A DNA stretch of 64,000 bases from Halotalea alkalilenta (GCF_001648175.1 NZ_CP015243.1:930001-994000); one strand, 5' to 3'; shown: positions 17,713-27,110, counted from the stretch's first letter. The notes: a model not told the origin generated them from the letters alone. Numbers and translations: made by a program.

Positions 17713-19112
17713 CGACGTGCCTCCCGGCCGGCGAGGGCCTCCCGGGCGCGTTGGGCCGCGGCGCGGACCTGATCCGGCGCGGTGCCACCGATATGGTTGC
17801 GCGCCGCCACCGAGCCCTCTAGCGTCAGCACCTCGAACACGTCCGCTTCGATCACGGTGGAGAAGCGCCTGAGCGTCTCGAGACTCAGCTCGGAAAGATC
17901 CTTGCGCTGCTCGATGCCGTAGGCGACGGACTTGCCGACCACCTCGTGGGCATCGCGGAAGGCCACGCCCTTGCGCACCAGGTAATCGGCCAGGTCGGTG
18001 GCGGTCGAATAGCCGCGTCGCGCCGCCTCGAGCATGTTGTCGCGCTTCGGCTCGATCGCCGGAACCATGTCGGCGAAGGCGCGCAGGCAGCCCTTGATCG
18101 TGTCGATGGTGTCGAACAGCGGCTCCTTGTCCTCCTGGTTGTCCTTGTTGTAGGCCAACGGCTGCGATTTCATCAGGGTCAGGAGGCTGGTCAGGTGACC
18201 ATAGACGCGCCCTGTCTTGCCGCGCACCAGTTCGGGCACATCGGGATTTTTCTTCTGTGGCATGATCGAGGAGCCGGTGCAGAAGCGATCGGGCAGGTCG
18301 ATGAAGTCGAACTGCGAACTGGTCCACAGCACCAGCTCTTCGCTCATCCGTGACAGGTGCATGGCCAGGATGCTGGCGAAAGCGGTGAACTCGATCGCGA
18401 AATCGCGATCGCTGACCGAGTCCAGCGAGTTCTCGCTCGGGCGCTCGAAGCCGAGCAGCTCGGCGACGTAGTGGCGATCGATCGGGTAGGTGGTGCCGGC
18501 CAGGGCGGCGGCGCCCAGCGGCAGGACGTTGACCCGCTTGCGGCAGTCGGCGAGGCGCTCCTGGTCGCGAGCAATCATCTCCTGCCAGGCCAGCAGGTGG
18601 TGGCCGAAGCTCACCGGCTGTGCCGCCTGCAAGTGGGTGAAGCCGGGCATGATGGTGTCGGCTTCCTTGGCGGCGAGCTCGATCATGCCGTGGCGCAGGC
18701 GCGAGAGCTCGGTATCGATGAAGTCGATTTCATCGCGCAGGTAGAGGCGGATGTCGGTGGCGATCTGGTCGTTGCGCGAGCGCCCCGTATGCAGCTTCTT
18801 GCCCACCGCGCCGATCCGATCGGTGAGCCGCGCCTCGACGTTCATGTGGATGTCCTCGAGCGCCACCGACCACTCGACCTCGCCGCGTTCGATCTGCGCT
18901 TCGATCTCCTCCAGCCCCTCGACGATCGTCGCCCGCTCCTGTTCGCTCAGTACGCCGACCTTGGCGAGCATGGTGGCATGGGCGATGGAGCCGCGGATGT
19001 CATGGTGGTAGAGGCGCTGATCGAAGCTGATCGAGGCGGTGAAGGCGGCGACGAATTCGTCGGTGGGTTCACTGAAGCGCCCGCCCCAGGACTGGTTGGT
19101 GTGTTGCGTCAT
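17709..19112 (-). CDS. argH: Argininosuccinate lyase
   Basis: The start at ATG 19112 gives 467 residues, standard for ArgH; the frame extends upstream without homology. It carries the fumarase/aspartase signature [12 protein letters not shown] with the catalytic serine loop, and the substrate segment TGRSRNDQ. It cleaves argininosuccinate to arginine and fumarate. It is the first gene of a tightly overlapping operon running to xerC and probably mdtD. The 244-bp region between argH and the divergent peptidase gene should hold the promoter, but I could not identify one with confidence. Confidence 0.97.
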   Translation of the reverse strand: MTQHTNQSWGGRFSEPTDEFVAAFTASISFDQRLYHHDIRGSIAHATMLAKVGVLSEQERATIVEGLEEIEAQIERGEVEWSVALEDIHMNVEARLTDRIGAVGKKLHTGRSRNDQIATDIRLYLRDEIDFIDTELSRLRHGMIELAAKEADTIMPGFTHLQAAQPVSFGHHLLAWQEMIARDQERLADCRKRVNVLPLGAAALAGTTYPIDRHYVAELLGFERPSENSLDSVSDRDFAIEFTAFASILAMHLSRMSEELVLWTSSQFDFIDLPDRFCTGSSIMPQKKNPDVPELVRGKTGRVYGHLTSLLTLMKSQPLAYNKDNQEDKEPLFDTIDTIKGCLRAFADMVPAIEPKRDNMLEAARRGYSTATDLADYLVRKGVAFRDAHEVVGKSVAYGIEQRKDLSELSLETLRRFSTVIEADVFEVLTLEGSVAARNHIGGTAPDQVRAAAQRAREALAGREARR

Positions 19113-19356
19113 CGGTGTCGTCGTTCCTGGCAGAAAAGAGGCCCCGTTGATGGACCGGGACCGCGTCTCGAGAGTTTCGACCGAGTGTAACAGACTCTCT
19201 CCTCCAGCCGCGCCCTGCGGCATTCGACTCGCCATCCGCCCGCGCTGCGGCTTCCCTCGCCCGCCCATCCTGCTTAGGATGCGGGGTCACGATCACCATG
19301 ATCATCATTCCCGCGATGTTCCCGCAGCACCTCGGCCCGAAAGGTGTGACGACGCG

Positions 19357-21093
19357 ATGAGCCTGATCCATGAAGAGCGCTTCGAGCGCACGCTCGATGC
19401 GCTGGTTTCCCGCCATGCTGGCGCAGCCCGGCTCGAGGCCTGGACGTTCGACGACCTCGAGAGCCGGCGTGAAACCGAGCGCAGGCTGGCCGAGGCCGGC
19501 GTCAAAGCGCGCATCCGCAGCGCCTACAAGCCGCTGCTGCATTGGTTTCTCGAGGATGCCGACTTGAGCGGCGTTCGCTCGATCGAGGTCGGCTATCCCG
19601 TCGTCGCGCCCCCCGCCAATCGATTCCTGCTCGAGGCCTATCCGCTCGCCGCCTTGACCGGCGATGCCGAGCTGAGCTTCACCGCAATCGAGGGCGATGG
19701 CCTCGACTACATCGTCGAGCTCGGCTACTTCGATGGACGCAAGGAGCGCCAGCGGGTCTTCGCGCCCAATCACCTGCATCTCGACTTCGTTGCCGAAACC
19801 GTGCTCTCGCCGACTGGCTGGGAGCGTGTCGATGGCGATCCCACCGGCCACCGCCTGGAGACCGACTACGAACGGCTGTTCGCCTCGGCGATGCACGCGG
19901 TGGTCACGCATGACTGGGGCAGCGAGGAGCCTTATTTCGACGAGTTGAACGTTCGCGTGCGCCTGCCCATCGACGACCAGCGCCTGCCCCATGGCGAGGA
20001 GGTGCTGAGCCTGCGCGAAGCGCTGCACGAAGACATCTACTTCTCGCTGCTGGAGGTGTTCCAGCTCAAATCCGCGAGGCCGCTCGGCGATCGCGGGCTC
20101 AAGCCGGGCCAGATCGTACCGGAGATCCTGCCCAGCGACGGCCCGGTCGAGCTTTGTATCGAGACCCGGCCGCTGTCGCTCAGGGGCGACCCGACCCCGG
20201 AGCAGCAGCGGCTGGAGACCGCCGAACGGCCGCTGAGCATGGCGCAGGTGCGCGCCGAACTCGGGCGGCTCGACGGCGTAGCGTTCCAGGCACTCTCCCG
20301 CGCCGGCAGGCTGGTCGAGGCACGCTACATCGAGGGCGGCGACGTGCCGGTGATGATCAGCGGCGGCCAGCATGCCAACGAAACCACCGGGGTCGTCGGC
20401 GCCCTGCGCGCGGCGCATGTGCTGGCCGAGCGCAGTGGGGCGCACTTTACCGTCGCACCGCTGTTGAATCCCGACGGCTATGCGCTGCACCAGCGGCTGA
20501 GCATCGACAACCCGCGGCACATGCACCATGCCGCGCGCTACACCGCACTGGGCGATGATCTCGACTACCGCCTACGCGGAGAGAGCGAGGAGCGTCTCGG
20601 CGAAAAGCGGGTCAGGATCGAGGCCGAGCGGTTGAGCGCAGCCAAGCTCCACGTCAACCTGCATGGCTATCCCTCGCACGAATGGACCCGGCCGCTCTCA
20701 GGCTACGTACCGCGCGGCTTCGCGGCGTGGACGTTGCCCAAGGGCTTCTTCCTGATCGTGCGTCATCACCCGGACTGGGAGCAGGCGGTCGAGCAGCTGC
20801 TGGACGAGGTGACCTCGAGGCTCGGTCGTGTCCCCGGCCTGCTGGCGTTCAATCAGGCGCAGATCCGCTGCTATCAGATCCACGCCAAGACGATGGAGTT
20901 TCGCTTCATCAACGGCTTCCCCTGCCTCGTTTTGCTGGACGAGCGCGACAGCGCACCGATCACGCTGATCACCGAGTATCCGGACGAAACGATTTATGGC
21001 GAAGCGTTCATCGCCGGCCACACCGCGCAGATGGAGACCGTGCTCGCGGCCTATGACGCCTTCCAAGGCATCGCCGCCGACGGCTTGGATTGA
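19357..21093 (+). CDS. M14-family zinc carboxypeptidase-like protein with long N-terminal domain
   Basis: From ATG 19357 (AAGGTG upstream) the protein has 578 residues. The C-terminal half is a zinc carboxypeptidase/aspartoacylase-like domain: HxxE zinc ligands His339 and Glu342 in GGQHANETTG, a further His in HVNLHGYPSHEW, and a possible catalytic Glu in LITEYPDE. The N-terminal 320 residues match nothing I recognise and look like a mixed alpha/beta accessory domain. No signal peptide is seen, so it is probably cytoplasmic. An alternative start at 19279 would add a His-rich leader (HDHHDHH). It stands alone, divergent from argH. The substrate is unknown. Confidence 0.75.
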   Translation: MSLIHEERFERTLDALVSRHAGAARLEAWTFDDLESRRETERRLAEAGVKARIRSAYKPLLHWFLEDADLSGVRSIEVGYPVVAPPANRFLLEAYPLAALTGDAELSFTAIEGDGLDYIVELGYFDGRKERQRVFAPNHLHLDFVAETVLSPTGWERVDGDPTGHRLETDYERLFASAMHAVVTHDWGSEEPYFDELNVRVRLPIDDQRLPHGEEVLSLREALHEDIYFSLLEVFQLKSARPLGDRGLKPGQIVPEILPSDGPVELCIETRPLSLRGDPTPEQQRLETAERPLSMAQVRAELGRLDGVAFQALSRAGRLVEARYIEGGDVPVMISGGQHANETTGVVGALRAAHVLAERSGAHFTVAPLLNPDGYALHQRLSIDNPRHMHHAARYTALGDDLDYRLRGESEERLGEKRVRIEAERLSAAKLHVNLHGYPSHEWTRPLSGYVPRGFAAWTLPKGFFLIVRHHPDWEQAVEQLLDEVTSRLGRVPGLLAFNQAQIRCYQIHAKTMEFRFINGFPCLVLLDERDSAPITLITEYPDETIYGEAFIAGHTAQMETVLAAYDAFQGIAADGLD

Positions 21094-21131
21094 GTTCGTC
21101 CGATCAGGCTTACCTCGAACGGATCAACAAG

Positions 21132-21673
21132 CCGTTCGTCCCGAGCGGCGCCGGTGAGGCCGTGGTTCGACTCGGCTCGTTCCTCGCCGGCTATCCGAGC
21201 ATCCCGAGTAAGCGAAGCGCATCGAGGGGCACGAACGGATTTTGATGTTTCGGCGCATACCTCTCTCCGTTCGTCCCGAGCGGCGCCGATACGCGCCGAG
21301 GTCGAGTCCCGGCTTGGCACTGGGGGCGCCAGTCGAGGGATCGTGCGGCGGCGGTGAGGCCGTGGTTCGACTCGGCTCGTTCCTCGCCGGCTACCCGAGC
21401 ATCCCGAGTAAGCGAAGCGCATCGAGGGGCACGAACGGGTTTTGATGTTTCGGCGCATACCTCTCCCCGTTCGTCCCGAGCGGCGCCGATACGCGCCGAG
21501 GTCGAGTCCCGGCCTGGCACTGGGGGCGCCAGTCGAGGGATCGTGCGGCGGCGGTGAGGCTGTGGTTCGACAGCCCTCGTTCCTCGGGCGCTCACTGCGA
21601 ACGGGTTTTGATGTTTCCGAGCGACTTGAGCGAGTACCGCGAGTCGAAGGGTCCTCGGGCGCTCTCTGCGAAC
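21132..21673. repeat. Array of about 200-bp direct repeats with inverted ends
   Basis: Three modules start with CCGTTCGT and end with ACGAACGG or a close variant: 21132-21238 (107 bp, internal deletion of about 65 bp), 21267-21438 (172 bp) and 21467-21604 (138 bp, decayed 3' part). They are separated by a near-identical 28-bp spacer (21239-21266 and 21439-21466) starting TTTTGATGTTTCGGCGCAT. The period between equivalent points is exactly 200 bp. A shorter direct repeat, CCTCGGGCGCTC, recurs at 21582 and 21653. The 590-bp interval between the peptidase and racemase genes holds this array and no convincing gene. It resembles REP/BIME or MITE-like intergenic repeats. Confidence 0.85.
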
Positions 21674-21687
21674 TTGGCTGGGAGGGC

Positions 21688-22722
21688 TTAGTCGCTGTGC
21701 GAAGGCCAGGTATCGGAGAGCCGATAGCCCTCGGGCCAGGGGTCGGCCGGGTCGAGCAGATGCTGGTGGATGCCGGTGATCCAGGCGCGGCCGGAGATCG
21801 ATGGCAGGATCGCGATCCGTCCGGCGAGCTCGGTGCGGCCCTGGATGCGGCAGTCGAAGGTCGAGCCGATGATCGAACGCCCGATGAAGCGTTCGCCCTC
21901 CGCGAGCTGCCCCTTGGCGTGCAGTACCGCCATACGCGCCGAGCAGCCGGTGCCGCAGGGGGAGCGGTCGATCTTGCCGGGGCGGATGACCACCGCGTTG
22001 GTCGCGCAGGCCACCCCGCGCTCGTGAGCCAGCGGCGCTGCGATCTGGCAAAAGGAGATGTGGGCCCAGTCGGGATTGAGTGGATGGGTGAAGCCGAGCT
22101 GCTCGTTTGCCGCTCGGGTGATCCTGAGCCCGGTGGCGACCAGCTCGGCCGCTTCGTCGGCGGTGAGCGAGAAGCCCAGTCGCTGGGCGTCGGCGATCAC
22201 GAAGCTATCGCCGCCGTAGGCGGTATCGACCTTGAGCGAGCCGATACCTTCGACCTCGATCCAGGCATCGAGCCGGTCGGCGAACGATGGCACGTTGCGT
22301 ATCTCGATGCGCTGCGCCTTGCCGTCGCGGCATTCGGCGATCGCTTCGATCAGCCCTCCGGGCGCTTCCAGCACCAGCCGAGTCTGCGGTTCGGTCATCG
22401 CGATCATGCCGGTGTCGAGCAGCACCGTCGCCACGCACAGCGAGTTGGAGCCCGACATCGGGGGCGTATCGGCTGGCTCCATGATGATCCAGCCCATTTG
22501 CGCGCGCGCATCCTTCGGCGGCACCAGCAGGTTGACGTGGCGGAACACGCCACCGCGCGGTTCGTTGAGCACGAAGTTGCGCAGGCTGTCGTCGCGGGCG
22601 ATCCAGCGCGACTGCGCCCACAGGGTGTCGCCCGGCGGCGGCATGACACCGCCGACGATCACGTCGCCGACCTCGCCCTCGGCGTGGCAGCTGACGACAT
22701 GCACCATCTTGCTCGAACGCAT
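21688..22722 (-). CDS. Proline racemase-family protein, Ser/Cys subgroup (hydroxyproline epimerase or 3-hydroxyproline dehydratase)
   Basis: A 344-residue member of the proline racemase/hydroxyproline epimerase family. The second catalytic site is intact (Cys256 in RSPCGTGC), but the first, usually MCGH, reads MSGS, placing Ser90 where the other catalytic Cys should be. Such Ser/Cys paralogues form a known subgroup for which trans-3-hydroxyproline dehydratase or weak epimerase activity has been reported (family knowledge from memory). It lies 38 bp downstream of the ABC ATPase gene as the last gene of the importer operon, so its substrate is probably what that system imports. A canonical Cys/Cys epimerase is encoded 8 kb away. 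Confidence 0.85.
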   Translation of the reverse strand: MRSSKMVHVVSCHAEGEVGDVIVGGVMPPPGDTLWAQSRWIARDDSLRNFVLNEPRGGVFRHVNLLVPPKDARAQMGWIIMEPADTPPMSGSNSLCVATVLLDTGMIAMTEPQTRLVLEAPGGLIEAIAECRDGKAQRIEIRNVPSFADRLDAWIEVEGIGSLKVDTAYGGDSFVIADAQRLGFSLTADEAAELVATGLRITRAANEQLGFTHPLNPDWAHISFCQIAAPLAHERGVACATNAVVIRPGKIDRSPCGTGCSARMAVLHAKGQLAEGERFIGRSIIGSTFDCRIQGRTELAGRIAILPSISGRAWITGIHQHLLDPADPWPEGYRLSDTWPSHSD

Positions 22723-22760
22723 CTGGTTGCTCCTGTGGTGCCAGGGCGTATCGATGCGCC

Positions 22761-23483
22761 CTAGCGAACCGATTTGAGGAATTCGGCGGTCTCGGGGCGC
22801 TGCGGTGCGTTGATCACTTGCGCGGGCGGGCCGATTTCATGCACCAGGCCGTTACGGAAGAACGCCACCCGGTCGGAGACATCGCGGGCGAAGCGGATTT
22901 CATGGGTGACCAGCAGCATGGTCATGCCCTCTTCGGCGAGCAGGCGGATGGTGTCGAGCACTTCTCCGACCAGCTGCGGGTCGAGCGCCGAGGTGGCTTC
23001 GTCGAACAGCATGTAGTCCGGCGACATCGCCAGCGCCCGCGCGATCGCCATGCGCTGCTGCTGGCCGCCGGAGAGCTTGGAGGGAAACACCTTGAGCTTG
23101 TCGCTCAGACCCACGTGGGCGAGCTGCTTCAAGGCGATCTCCTCCGCTTCGGCGCGGCCCAGCCCGAGCACCTTGCGTGGCGCCAGCATCACGTTCTCCA
23201 GCACGGTAAGGTGGGGAAAGGCATTCCACTGCTGGAACACGATGCCGATCTTCCGCCGCAGCCGGTTGAGGTCGGTTCCCTTGGCATGCACCTCGATACC
23301 GTCGACGCGGATGCTGCCCCGTTGGATCGGCTCCAGCCCGTTGATGCACATCAAAAGCGTCGATTTGCCCGAACCGGAGCCGCCGATGATCGACACCACC
23401 TCGCCTTTGGCGACGGTCAGGTCGACGCCCTTGATCACCTCGAGATCGCCGAAGGATTTGTGCACCTGGTCGATTTCAATCAT
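22761..23483 (-). CDS. Polar amino acid ABC transporter ATP-binding protein (GlnQ/HisP-like)
   Basis: A 240-residue ATPase with Walker [11 protein letters not shown]-loop FQQWNAFPH, signature LSGGQQQR, Walker [13 protein letters not shown] and switch His in VTHE. The Walker A starts GG rather than the common GP. Length and motifs are those of PAAT-family importers for amino acids, opines and betaines. It overlaps the permease gene upstream by 8 bp. With the neighbouring genes it probably imports hydroxyproline or a related imino acid. Confidence 0.93.
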   Translation of the reverse strand: MIEIDQVHKSFGDLEVIKGVDLTVAKGEVVSIIGGSGSGKSTLLMCINGLEPIQRGSIRVDGIEVHAKGTDLNRLRRKIGIVFQQWNAFPHLTVLENVMLAPRKVLGLGRAEAEEIALKQLAHVGLSDKLKVFPSKLSGGQQQRMAIARALAMSPDYMLFDEATSALDPQLVGEVLDTIRLLAEEGMTMLLVTHEIRFARDVSDRVAFFRNGLVHEIGPPAQVINAPQRPETAEFLKSVR

Positions 23484-24126
23484 GTTCCTGCCATCTCCTT
23501 TCCAATCGCGCCCCCAGGCGTGCGACCACCAGGCTCATGAGGTAATAGATCAGCCCCGCGATGCACAGCACCAGCAGCGGCTCCTGGATCCGCGTGACGA
23601 TGGTCTGCGAGGCACGCAGCAGCTCGATGATTCCGATCCACATCACCAGCGCCGTGTCCTTCATCACCGACAGCACCAGGTTCAGCCAGCCGGGGAAGGC
23701 GACTCTGGTCGCGACTGGCAGCACGATGTAGCGCAAATCCTGCCAGTAGCTCATCCCCAGCGACCTGCTCGCCCGCCGCAGGGCGGGAGGTACCGCGAGC
23801 ACGCCGCCGCGGACGATCTCGGTGCAGAAGGCCGCGGCGTAGACCCCGAGCACCACGCAGCCGACGGTGAAGGCGCTCCAGTTCAGCCCGACCAGGCTCT
23901 TCAGCGAGTTGAACAGCACGAACTGGATCAGCAGCGGCACGCTGCGGAAGACGTCCAGCGCCCAGGACAGCGGCAGGGTGGCGTAGGGCATCGCCGCGCG
24001 CAGCAGGCCGAAGACCACGCCGGCCAGCGTGCCGATCAGCATGGCGGCGGCGGTCAGCTTGAGCGTCACCCAGGCGCCCTGGAGCATGAACAGCAGGTCG
24101 TTGGTGGTCAGGCTGGTCGAGAACAT
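23476..24126 (-). CDS. Polar amino acid ABC transporter permease, second subunit
   Basis: A 216-residue inner-membrane protein of the HisM/GlnP type with about five hydrophobic helices and the ATPase-coupling stretch RRASRSLGMSYWQDLRYIVLP (EAA-like loop). It pairs with the other permease encoded 12 bp upstream. It ends inside the ATPase start region, consistent with translational coupling. Substrate specificity rests with the binding protein and context, which point to hydroxyproline. Confidence 0.92.
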   Translation of the reverse strand: MFSTSLTTNDLLFMLQGAWVTLKLTAAAMLIGTLAGVVFGLLRAAMPYATLPLSWALDVFRSVPLLIQFVLFNSLKSLVGLNWSAFTVGCVVLGVYAAAFCTEIVRGGVLAVPPALRRASRSLGMSYWQDLRYIVLPVATRVAFPGWLNLVLSVMKDTALVMWIGIIELLRASQTIVTRIQEPLLVLCIAGLIYYLMSLVVARLGARLERRWQEHD

Positions 24127-24138
24127 GGGACCTCCCCG

Positions 24139-24804
24139 TTAGTAGCGGAACAGGCGCCAGGCCAGCAGGCGGGCGACGAGGACGATGATCTTGGTGATCA
24201 GGTAATAGAGCACCGCGGCGATGGCGAAGAACTCGAAGGTGCGGAAGGTGCGCACGTTGTAGTTCTGGGTGACCCCGGTGAGGTCGTCGTTGAGCCCCAC
24301 GATCACCCCGAGCGAGGTCATCAGCACCGCCCACACCATCTGGTTGGTCAGGGGGTGGTAGACGATACGCAGCAGCTGAGGGAAGACGATCATCCGGTAG
24401 GCCTGGAACGCGCTCATGCCCAGCGAGCGTGCCGCACGCATCTGGGTGTCCGGCACCGCCTTGAGTCCGCCGCGAAAGTTCTCCGCCAGATAGCCCGCGT
24501 TGTTGAAGGTGATCCCGGCCAGCAGTGCGGCCCAGGAGCTGATGTGCCAGCCGAACGAACCCAGGCCGAAGTAGAGGATGTAGATCTGGAACAGCGATGG
24601 GGTATTGCGTGCGATCGATACCCACAGATTGGCGAAGGCCCGCGGTAGCGGATTGTCCATCCTGCGCATCACCGTCAGCGCTAGCGCCAGCAGCACGCCG
24701 AGGATCATCGAAAGCGCCGCGGTCTCGAACGTGACCCAGGCACCGGCGAGCATGTCCGGCAGCGCTCTGAGCGCCGAGCGCCACTGGAAGGTGTAGTCGA
24801 ACAT
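24139..24804 (-). CDS. Polar amino acid ABC transporter permease, first subunit
   Basis: A 221-residue permease of the same HisQM/GlnP family, with the coupling loop RAARSLGMSAFQAYRMIVFP and several transmembrane helices. Two different permeases of similar size, an ATPase and a binding protein make a complete PAAT importer. The gene lies 141 bp after the binding-protein stop, a wider gap than elsewhere in this operon, and a small reading frame may occupy that gap. Confidence 0.92.
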   Translation of the reverse strand: MFDYTFQWRSALRALPDMLAGAWVTFETAALSMILGVLLALALTVMRRMDNPLPRAFANLWVSIARNTPSLFQIYILYFGLGSFGWHISSWAALLAGITFNNAGYLAENFRGGLKAVPDTQMRAARSLGMSAFQAYRMIVFPQLLRIVYHPLTNQMVWAVLMTSLGVIVGLNDDLTGVTQNYNVRTFRTFEFFAIAAVLYYLITKIIVLVARLLAWRLFRY

Positions 24805-24808
24805 GGCC

Positions 24809-24934
24809 TCACTCCCCTTCCTTGCGGTCGGCCCGTCGGGCGCGCTGGAGGGAGCGCCACCTCTGGATCAGCTCGCGACCCGCCAGCCGGAGCGTGGCGG
24901 TTGCGGTGCCCGCTGGCATCGAGGTGGGTGTCAT
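24809..24934 (-). CDS. Possible small basic peptide in the importer operon
   Basis: A 41-residue frame (MTPTSMPAG...RRADRKEGE) fills the gap between the binding-protein stop and the permease start and ends 4 bp before the permease ATG. It is Arg-rich with a short amphipathic stretch (LIQRWRSLQRARR). I recognise no family. It may be a real leader or coupling peptide, a remnant of a longer permease N-terminus, or a chance frame in GC-rich DNA. Confidence 0.2.
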   Translation of the reverse strand: MTPTSMPAGTATATLRLAGRELIQRWRSLQRARRADRKEGE

Positions 24935-24945
24935 CGAAGACGCGC

Positions 24946-25764
24946 TCAGTAGTAGACGCCGGGCACGGTCAGTTCCACCGGCGTGCCGCCCACCCATTTT
25001 TCGTAGAGCTCGGCATAGCGGCCGGTGCGCACTTGCTGGTTGACGAACAGGTTGAGGTAGTTGAGCAGGCCGTATTCGCTGCGTCTCGCGGCCAGCGAGA
25101 CGTAGTCGATCACATAGGGGGCGTCGCCGGCGATCTTGAGTCCGGGATAGCGCCCGGAGTTGACCGTCGCCGCGGCGACGGTATTGGTCACCACGGTGGC
25201 TTCGATATGGCCCTGGGCGACGGCCAGCAGGGTATCGTTCTGGGTCTGGTAGGCGCGGAAGCTGCCACCGTCCCAGCCCTCGACGTCCTGCTCCAGGGCG
25301 ATCGCCTCGTAGGTGCCGCTGGTGTTGCCGACGGCGCGTCCCTCGAGATCGTCATAGCCCTCGATACCCGTGTCCTCGCGGGTCAGCACCACCATCTGGA
25401 AGGCGAAGTAGGGCACCGTCATGCCCACGGTCTTGGCGCGCTCGAGGGTGTCCGAGGTCGAGGCGACGATCACGTCGGCGCGATTGGAGACCAGCGCGGG
25501 AATACGATCGGGGAAGGGCGTTTCGACCACCTCGGCGTCGACGTCGAGCACCCGCGCCAGATCGTTGCAGTAGTCGACGTCGAAGCCGGCGGGCTGGTTG
25601 TTGTCGTCACGAAATCCCATCGGCGGAAAATCCAGGGTCACCGCGCAGCGCAGCGTCCCTGAACTGATGATGTCGTCGAGTTTGTCGGCAAGGGCGTCAT
25701 CGCTCGTCGATACCGTGAGAACGGTGATCAGAGACAGAGCCAGGGTGTTGTTCTTGATTGTCAT
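24946..25764 (-). CDS. Polar amino acid ABC transporter substrate-binding protein
   Basis: Start at ATG 25764 with AAGAGG upstream gives 272 residues including a signal peptide (LALSLITVLTVSTSDDALA). The mature part is a type-2 periplasmic binding fold: GTLRCAVTLDFPPMGFRD at its N-terminus, GFDVDYCNDLA, and ADVIVASTSDTLERA contacting the ligand amino group. It is the first gene of the importer operon. The 322-bp region upstream (25765-26086) holds a copy of the 42-bp repeated motif and presumably the promoter. The ligand is inferred from the cluster to be hydroxyproline or a related imino acid. Confidence 0.93.
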   Translation of the reverse strand: MTIKNNTLALSLITVLTVSTSDDALADKLDDIISSGTLRCAVTLDFPPMGFRDDNNQPAGFDVDYCNDLARVLDVDAEVVETPFPDRIPALVSNRADVIVASTSDTLERAKTVGMTVPYFAFQMVVLTREDTGIEGYDDLEGRAVGNTSGTYEAIALEQDVEGWDGGSFRAYQTQNDTLLAVAQGHIEATVVTNTVAAATVNSGRYPGLKIAGDAPYVIDYVSLAARRSEYGLLNYLNLFVNQQVRTGRYAELYEKWVGGTPVELTVPGVYY

Positions 25765-25910
25765 TGGAGCCTCTTGGGAACGGTCGTTTTTTCTACTTGT
25801 CGTGGCGCCTGCAAGGGAACGGTCGGTACACGGTGCCTCGAAGGAGCGCGCCGATGGATGGGGTGAGCGGGGAGTAAGAGGGTTACAGCTTGCCCGCGGC
25901 CAGCGAAGCG

Positions 25911-25952
25911 GGCTTGAGCCTTTTCGCCGTGCAGGATGACGAAAGCGGCACA
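25911..25952. repeat. 42-bp repeated motif, copy A (upstream of the importer operon)
   Basis: It begins GGCTTGAGCCTTTTC and continues to the core GGATGACGAAA and then GCGGCACA. Two further copies lie at 27111-27152 and 31769-31810, all in the same orientation and each in the gap upstream of a minus-strand unit of the hydroxyproline cluster. The near end here is 147 bp from the binding-protein start. It could be a regulator site or a REP-like repeat. Confidence 0.75.
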
Positions 25953-26086
25953 GTCGCCGCGAGCTTTTCAGCAAAGCTTCAGCCGGCTGGCGGCACGTTC
26001 ATCAGTGCAAGCACTGCATCTCGCGGCTCGATTGGTCACCCGCGCGGGCAGATAGCCTAGGCCCCCGGGACGAGCATCGGCGGCCG

Positions 26087-27010
26087 CTAGACCAGGCCGA
26101 CGTCGGGCAGGCTCGGGCGGTTGGCCAGTGCCTTGGCCATGATCCGCTCGACGAACGCCCGGTCAGCTTGTGGCAGGGCCAGGCGCGGTGGGCGGGTCAG
26201 GGCGCTGCCGCGACCGGCGAGCTCCTCGCAGAGCTTGATGCACTGGACCAGATCCGGGCGGGCATCGAGGTGGAGGATCGGCATCAGCCATTCGTAGATC
26301 GGCATCGCCTCATCGAAGCGGCGGGCCTTGGCCAGGCGGAAGATGGTCTCTCCCTCCTGGGGGAACACGTTGGACATCCCGGACACCCAGCCTTCGGCGC
26401 CCACCGCGATGCTCTCCAGCACTACGTCGTCGAGGCCGGCGAAGAGGATGAAGCGGTCGCCTACCTCGTTGCGTACATCGATGAAGCGGCGGGTATCGCC
26501 GGAGGAGTCCTTGAAGCACACCACGTTGTCGCAGTCGGCCAGTGAGATCAGGATTTCCGGGGTGACGTCGTTTTTGTAGATCGGGGGATTGTTGTAGACC
26601 ATCAGCGGCAGGTCGGCGTTTCTCGCTACATAGCGATAGTGCTCCGCAGTCTCGAATGGCTTGGACGAGTAGACCAGTGCCGGCATCAGCATCACGCCAT
26701 CGACGCCCACTCGCTTCACCGCGTTGGCCGCTTTGGCCGCCTGCGCGCTGGTGAACTCGGCGACCCCGCAGATCACCGGTACACGGCCCTTGGCGGCATC
26801 CACGGCGACCTCGGTGACAGCGATCTTCTCATCCAGCGTCAGGGAGGTGTTTTCACCGACCGAGCCGCAGACCACCAGGCCGGAAACACCGTCACGCACG
26901 AGATTGGAAATGACCCTGTGGGTGGCTTCGAGGTTGACGGAGAAATCGTCGTTGAATTGGGTGGTGACGGCGGGAAAGACGCCGCTCCAGTCGATGGTTC
27001 CACGGCTCAT
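26087..27010 (-). CDS. lhpC: Delta1-pyrroline-4-hydroxy-2-carboxylate deaminase (DapA/DHDPS family)
   Basis: A 307-residue member of the dihydrodipicolinate synthase/N-acetylneuraminate lyase family. The Schiff-base lysine is Lys167 in VVCFKDSSGD and the conserved Tyr is Tyr139 in LMVYNNPP. In this family the substrate is set by context: beside a hydroxyproline epimerase and D-hydroxyproline dehydrogenase, the expected reaction is conversion of pyrroline-4-hydroxy-2-carboxylate to alpha-ketoglutarate semialdehyde and ammonia. It is not the biosynthetic DapA, which would lack such neighbours. It stands alone as a transcription unit with its own copy of the 42-bp motif upstream. Confidence 0.85.
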   Translation of the reverse strand: MSRGTIDWSGVFPAVTTQFNDDFSVNLEATHRVISNLVRDGVSGLVVCGSVGENTSLTLDEKIAVTEVAVDAAKGRVPVICGVAEFTSAQAAKAANAVKRVGVDGVMLMPALVYSSKPFETAEHYRYVARNADLPLMVYNNPPIYKNDVTPEILISLADCDNVVCFKDSSGDTRRFIDVRNEVGDRFILFAGLDDVVLESIAVGAEGWVSGMSNVFPQEGETIFRLAKARRFDEAMPIYEWLMPILHLDARPDLVQCIKLCEELAGRGSALTRPPRLALPQADRAFVERIMAKALANRPSLPDVGLV

Positions 27011-27110
27011 GGGGTGACGTTCCTGTGATCGATGGGGTCAAGGCGGCGAGGCCACAGCGTCGAGGGCCTCGCCGCGACATCGATCCAGAGTGACCGCCCG
27101 AGCGTCGGCT

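Noticed and set aside
17194..18327. 377-residue frame including the lptM-like gene
   Set aside because: Only the last 172 residues have a lipoprotein signal and an operon-overlapping ATG; the upstream part is shadow of argH.
19170..19199. Inverted repeat GAGAGT/ACTCTC upstream of argH as an operator
   Set aside because: Arms of only six bases with an 18-base spacing are expected by chance.
19279..19356. His-rich leader (HDHHDHH) as the true N-terminus of the M14-type protein
   Set aside because: The ATG at 19357 has a better upstream SD and homology-like sequence begins there; the longer start is kept only as an alternative.
21154..21607. Repeated 67-residue frames in the 200-bp array
   Set aside because: Near-identical Arg/Ser-rich frames arise only because the DNA repeats; they end in spacers and have no start signals.
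26087..27010. Biosynthetic dihydrodipicolinate synthase dapA
   Set aside because: The neighbours are hydroxyproline catabolic genes, and this branch of the family includes the pyrroline-hydroxy-carboxylate deaminase.
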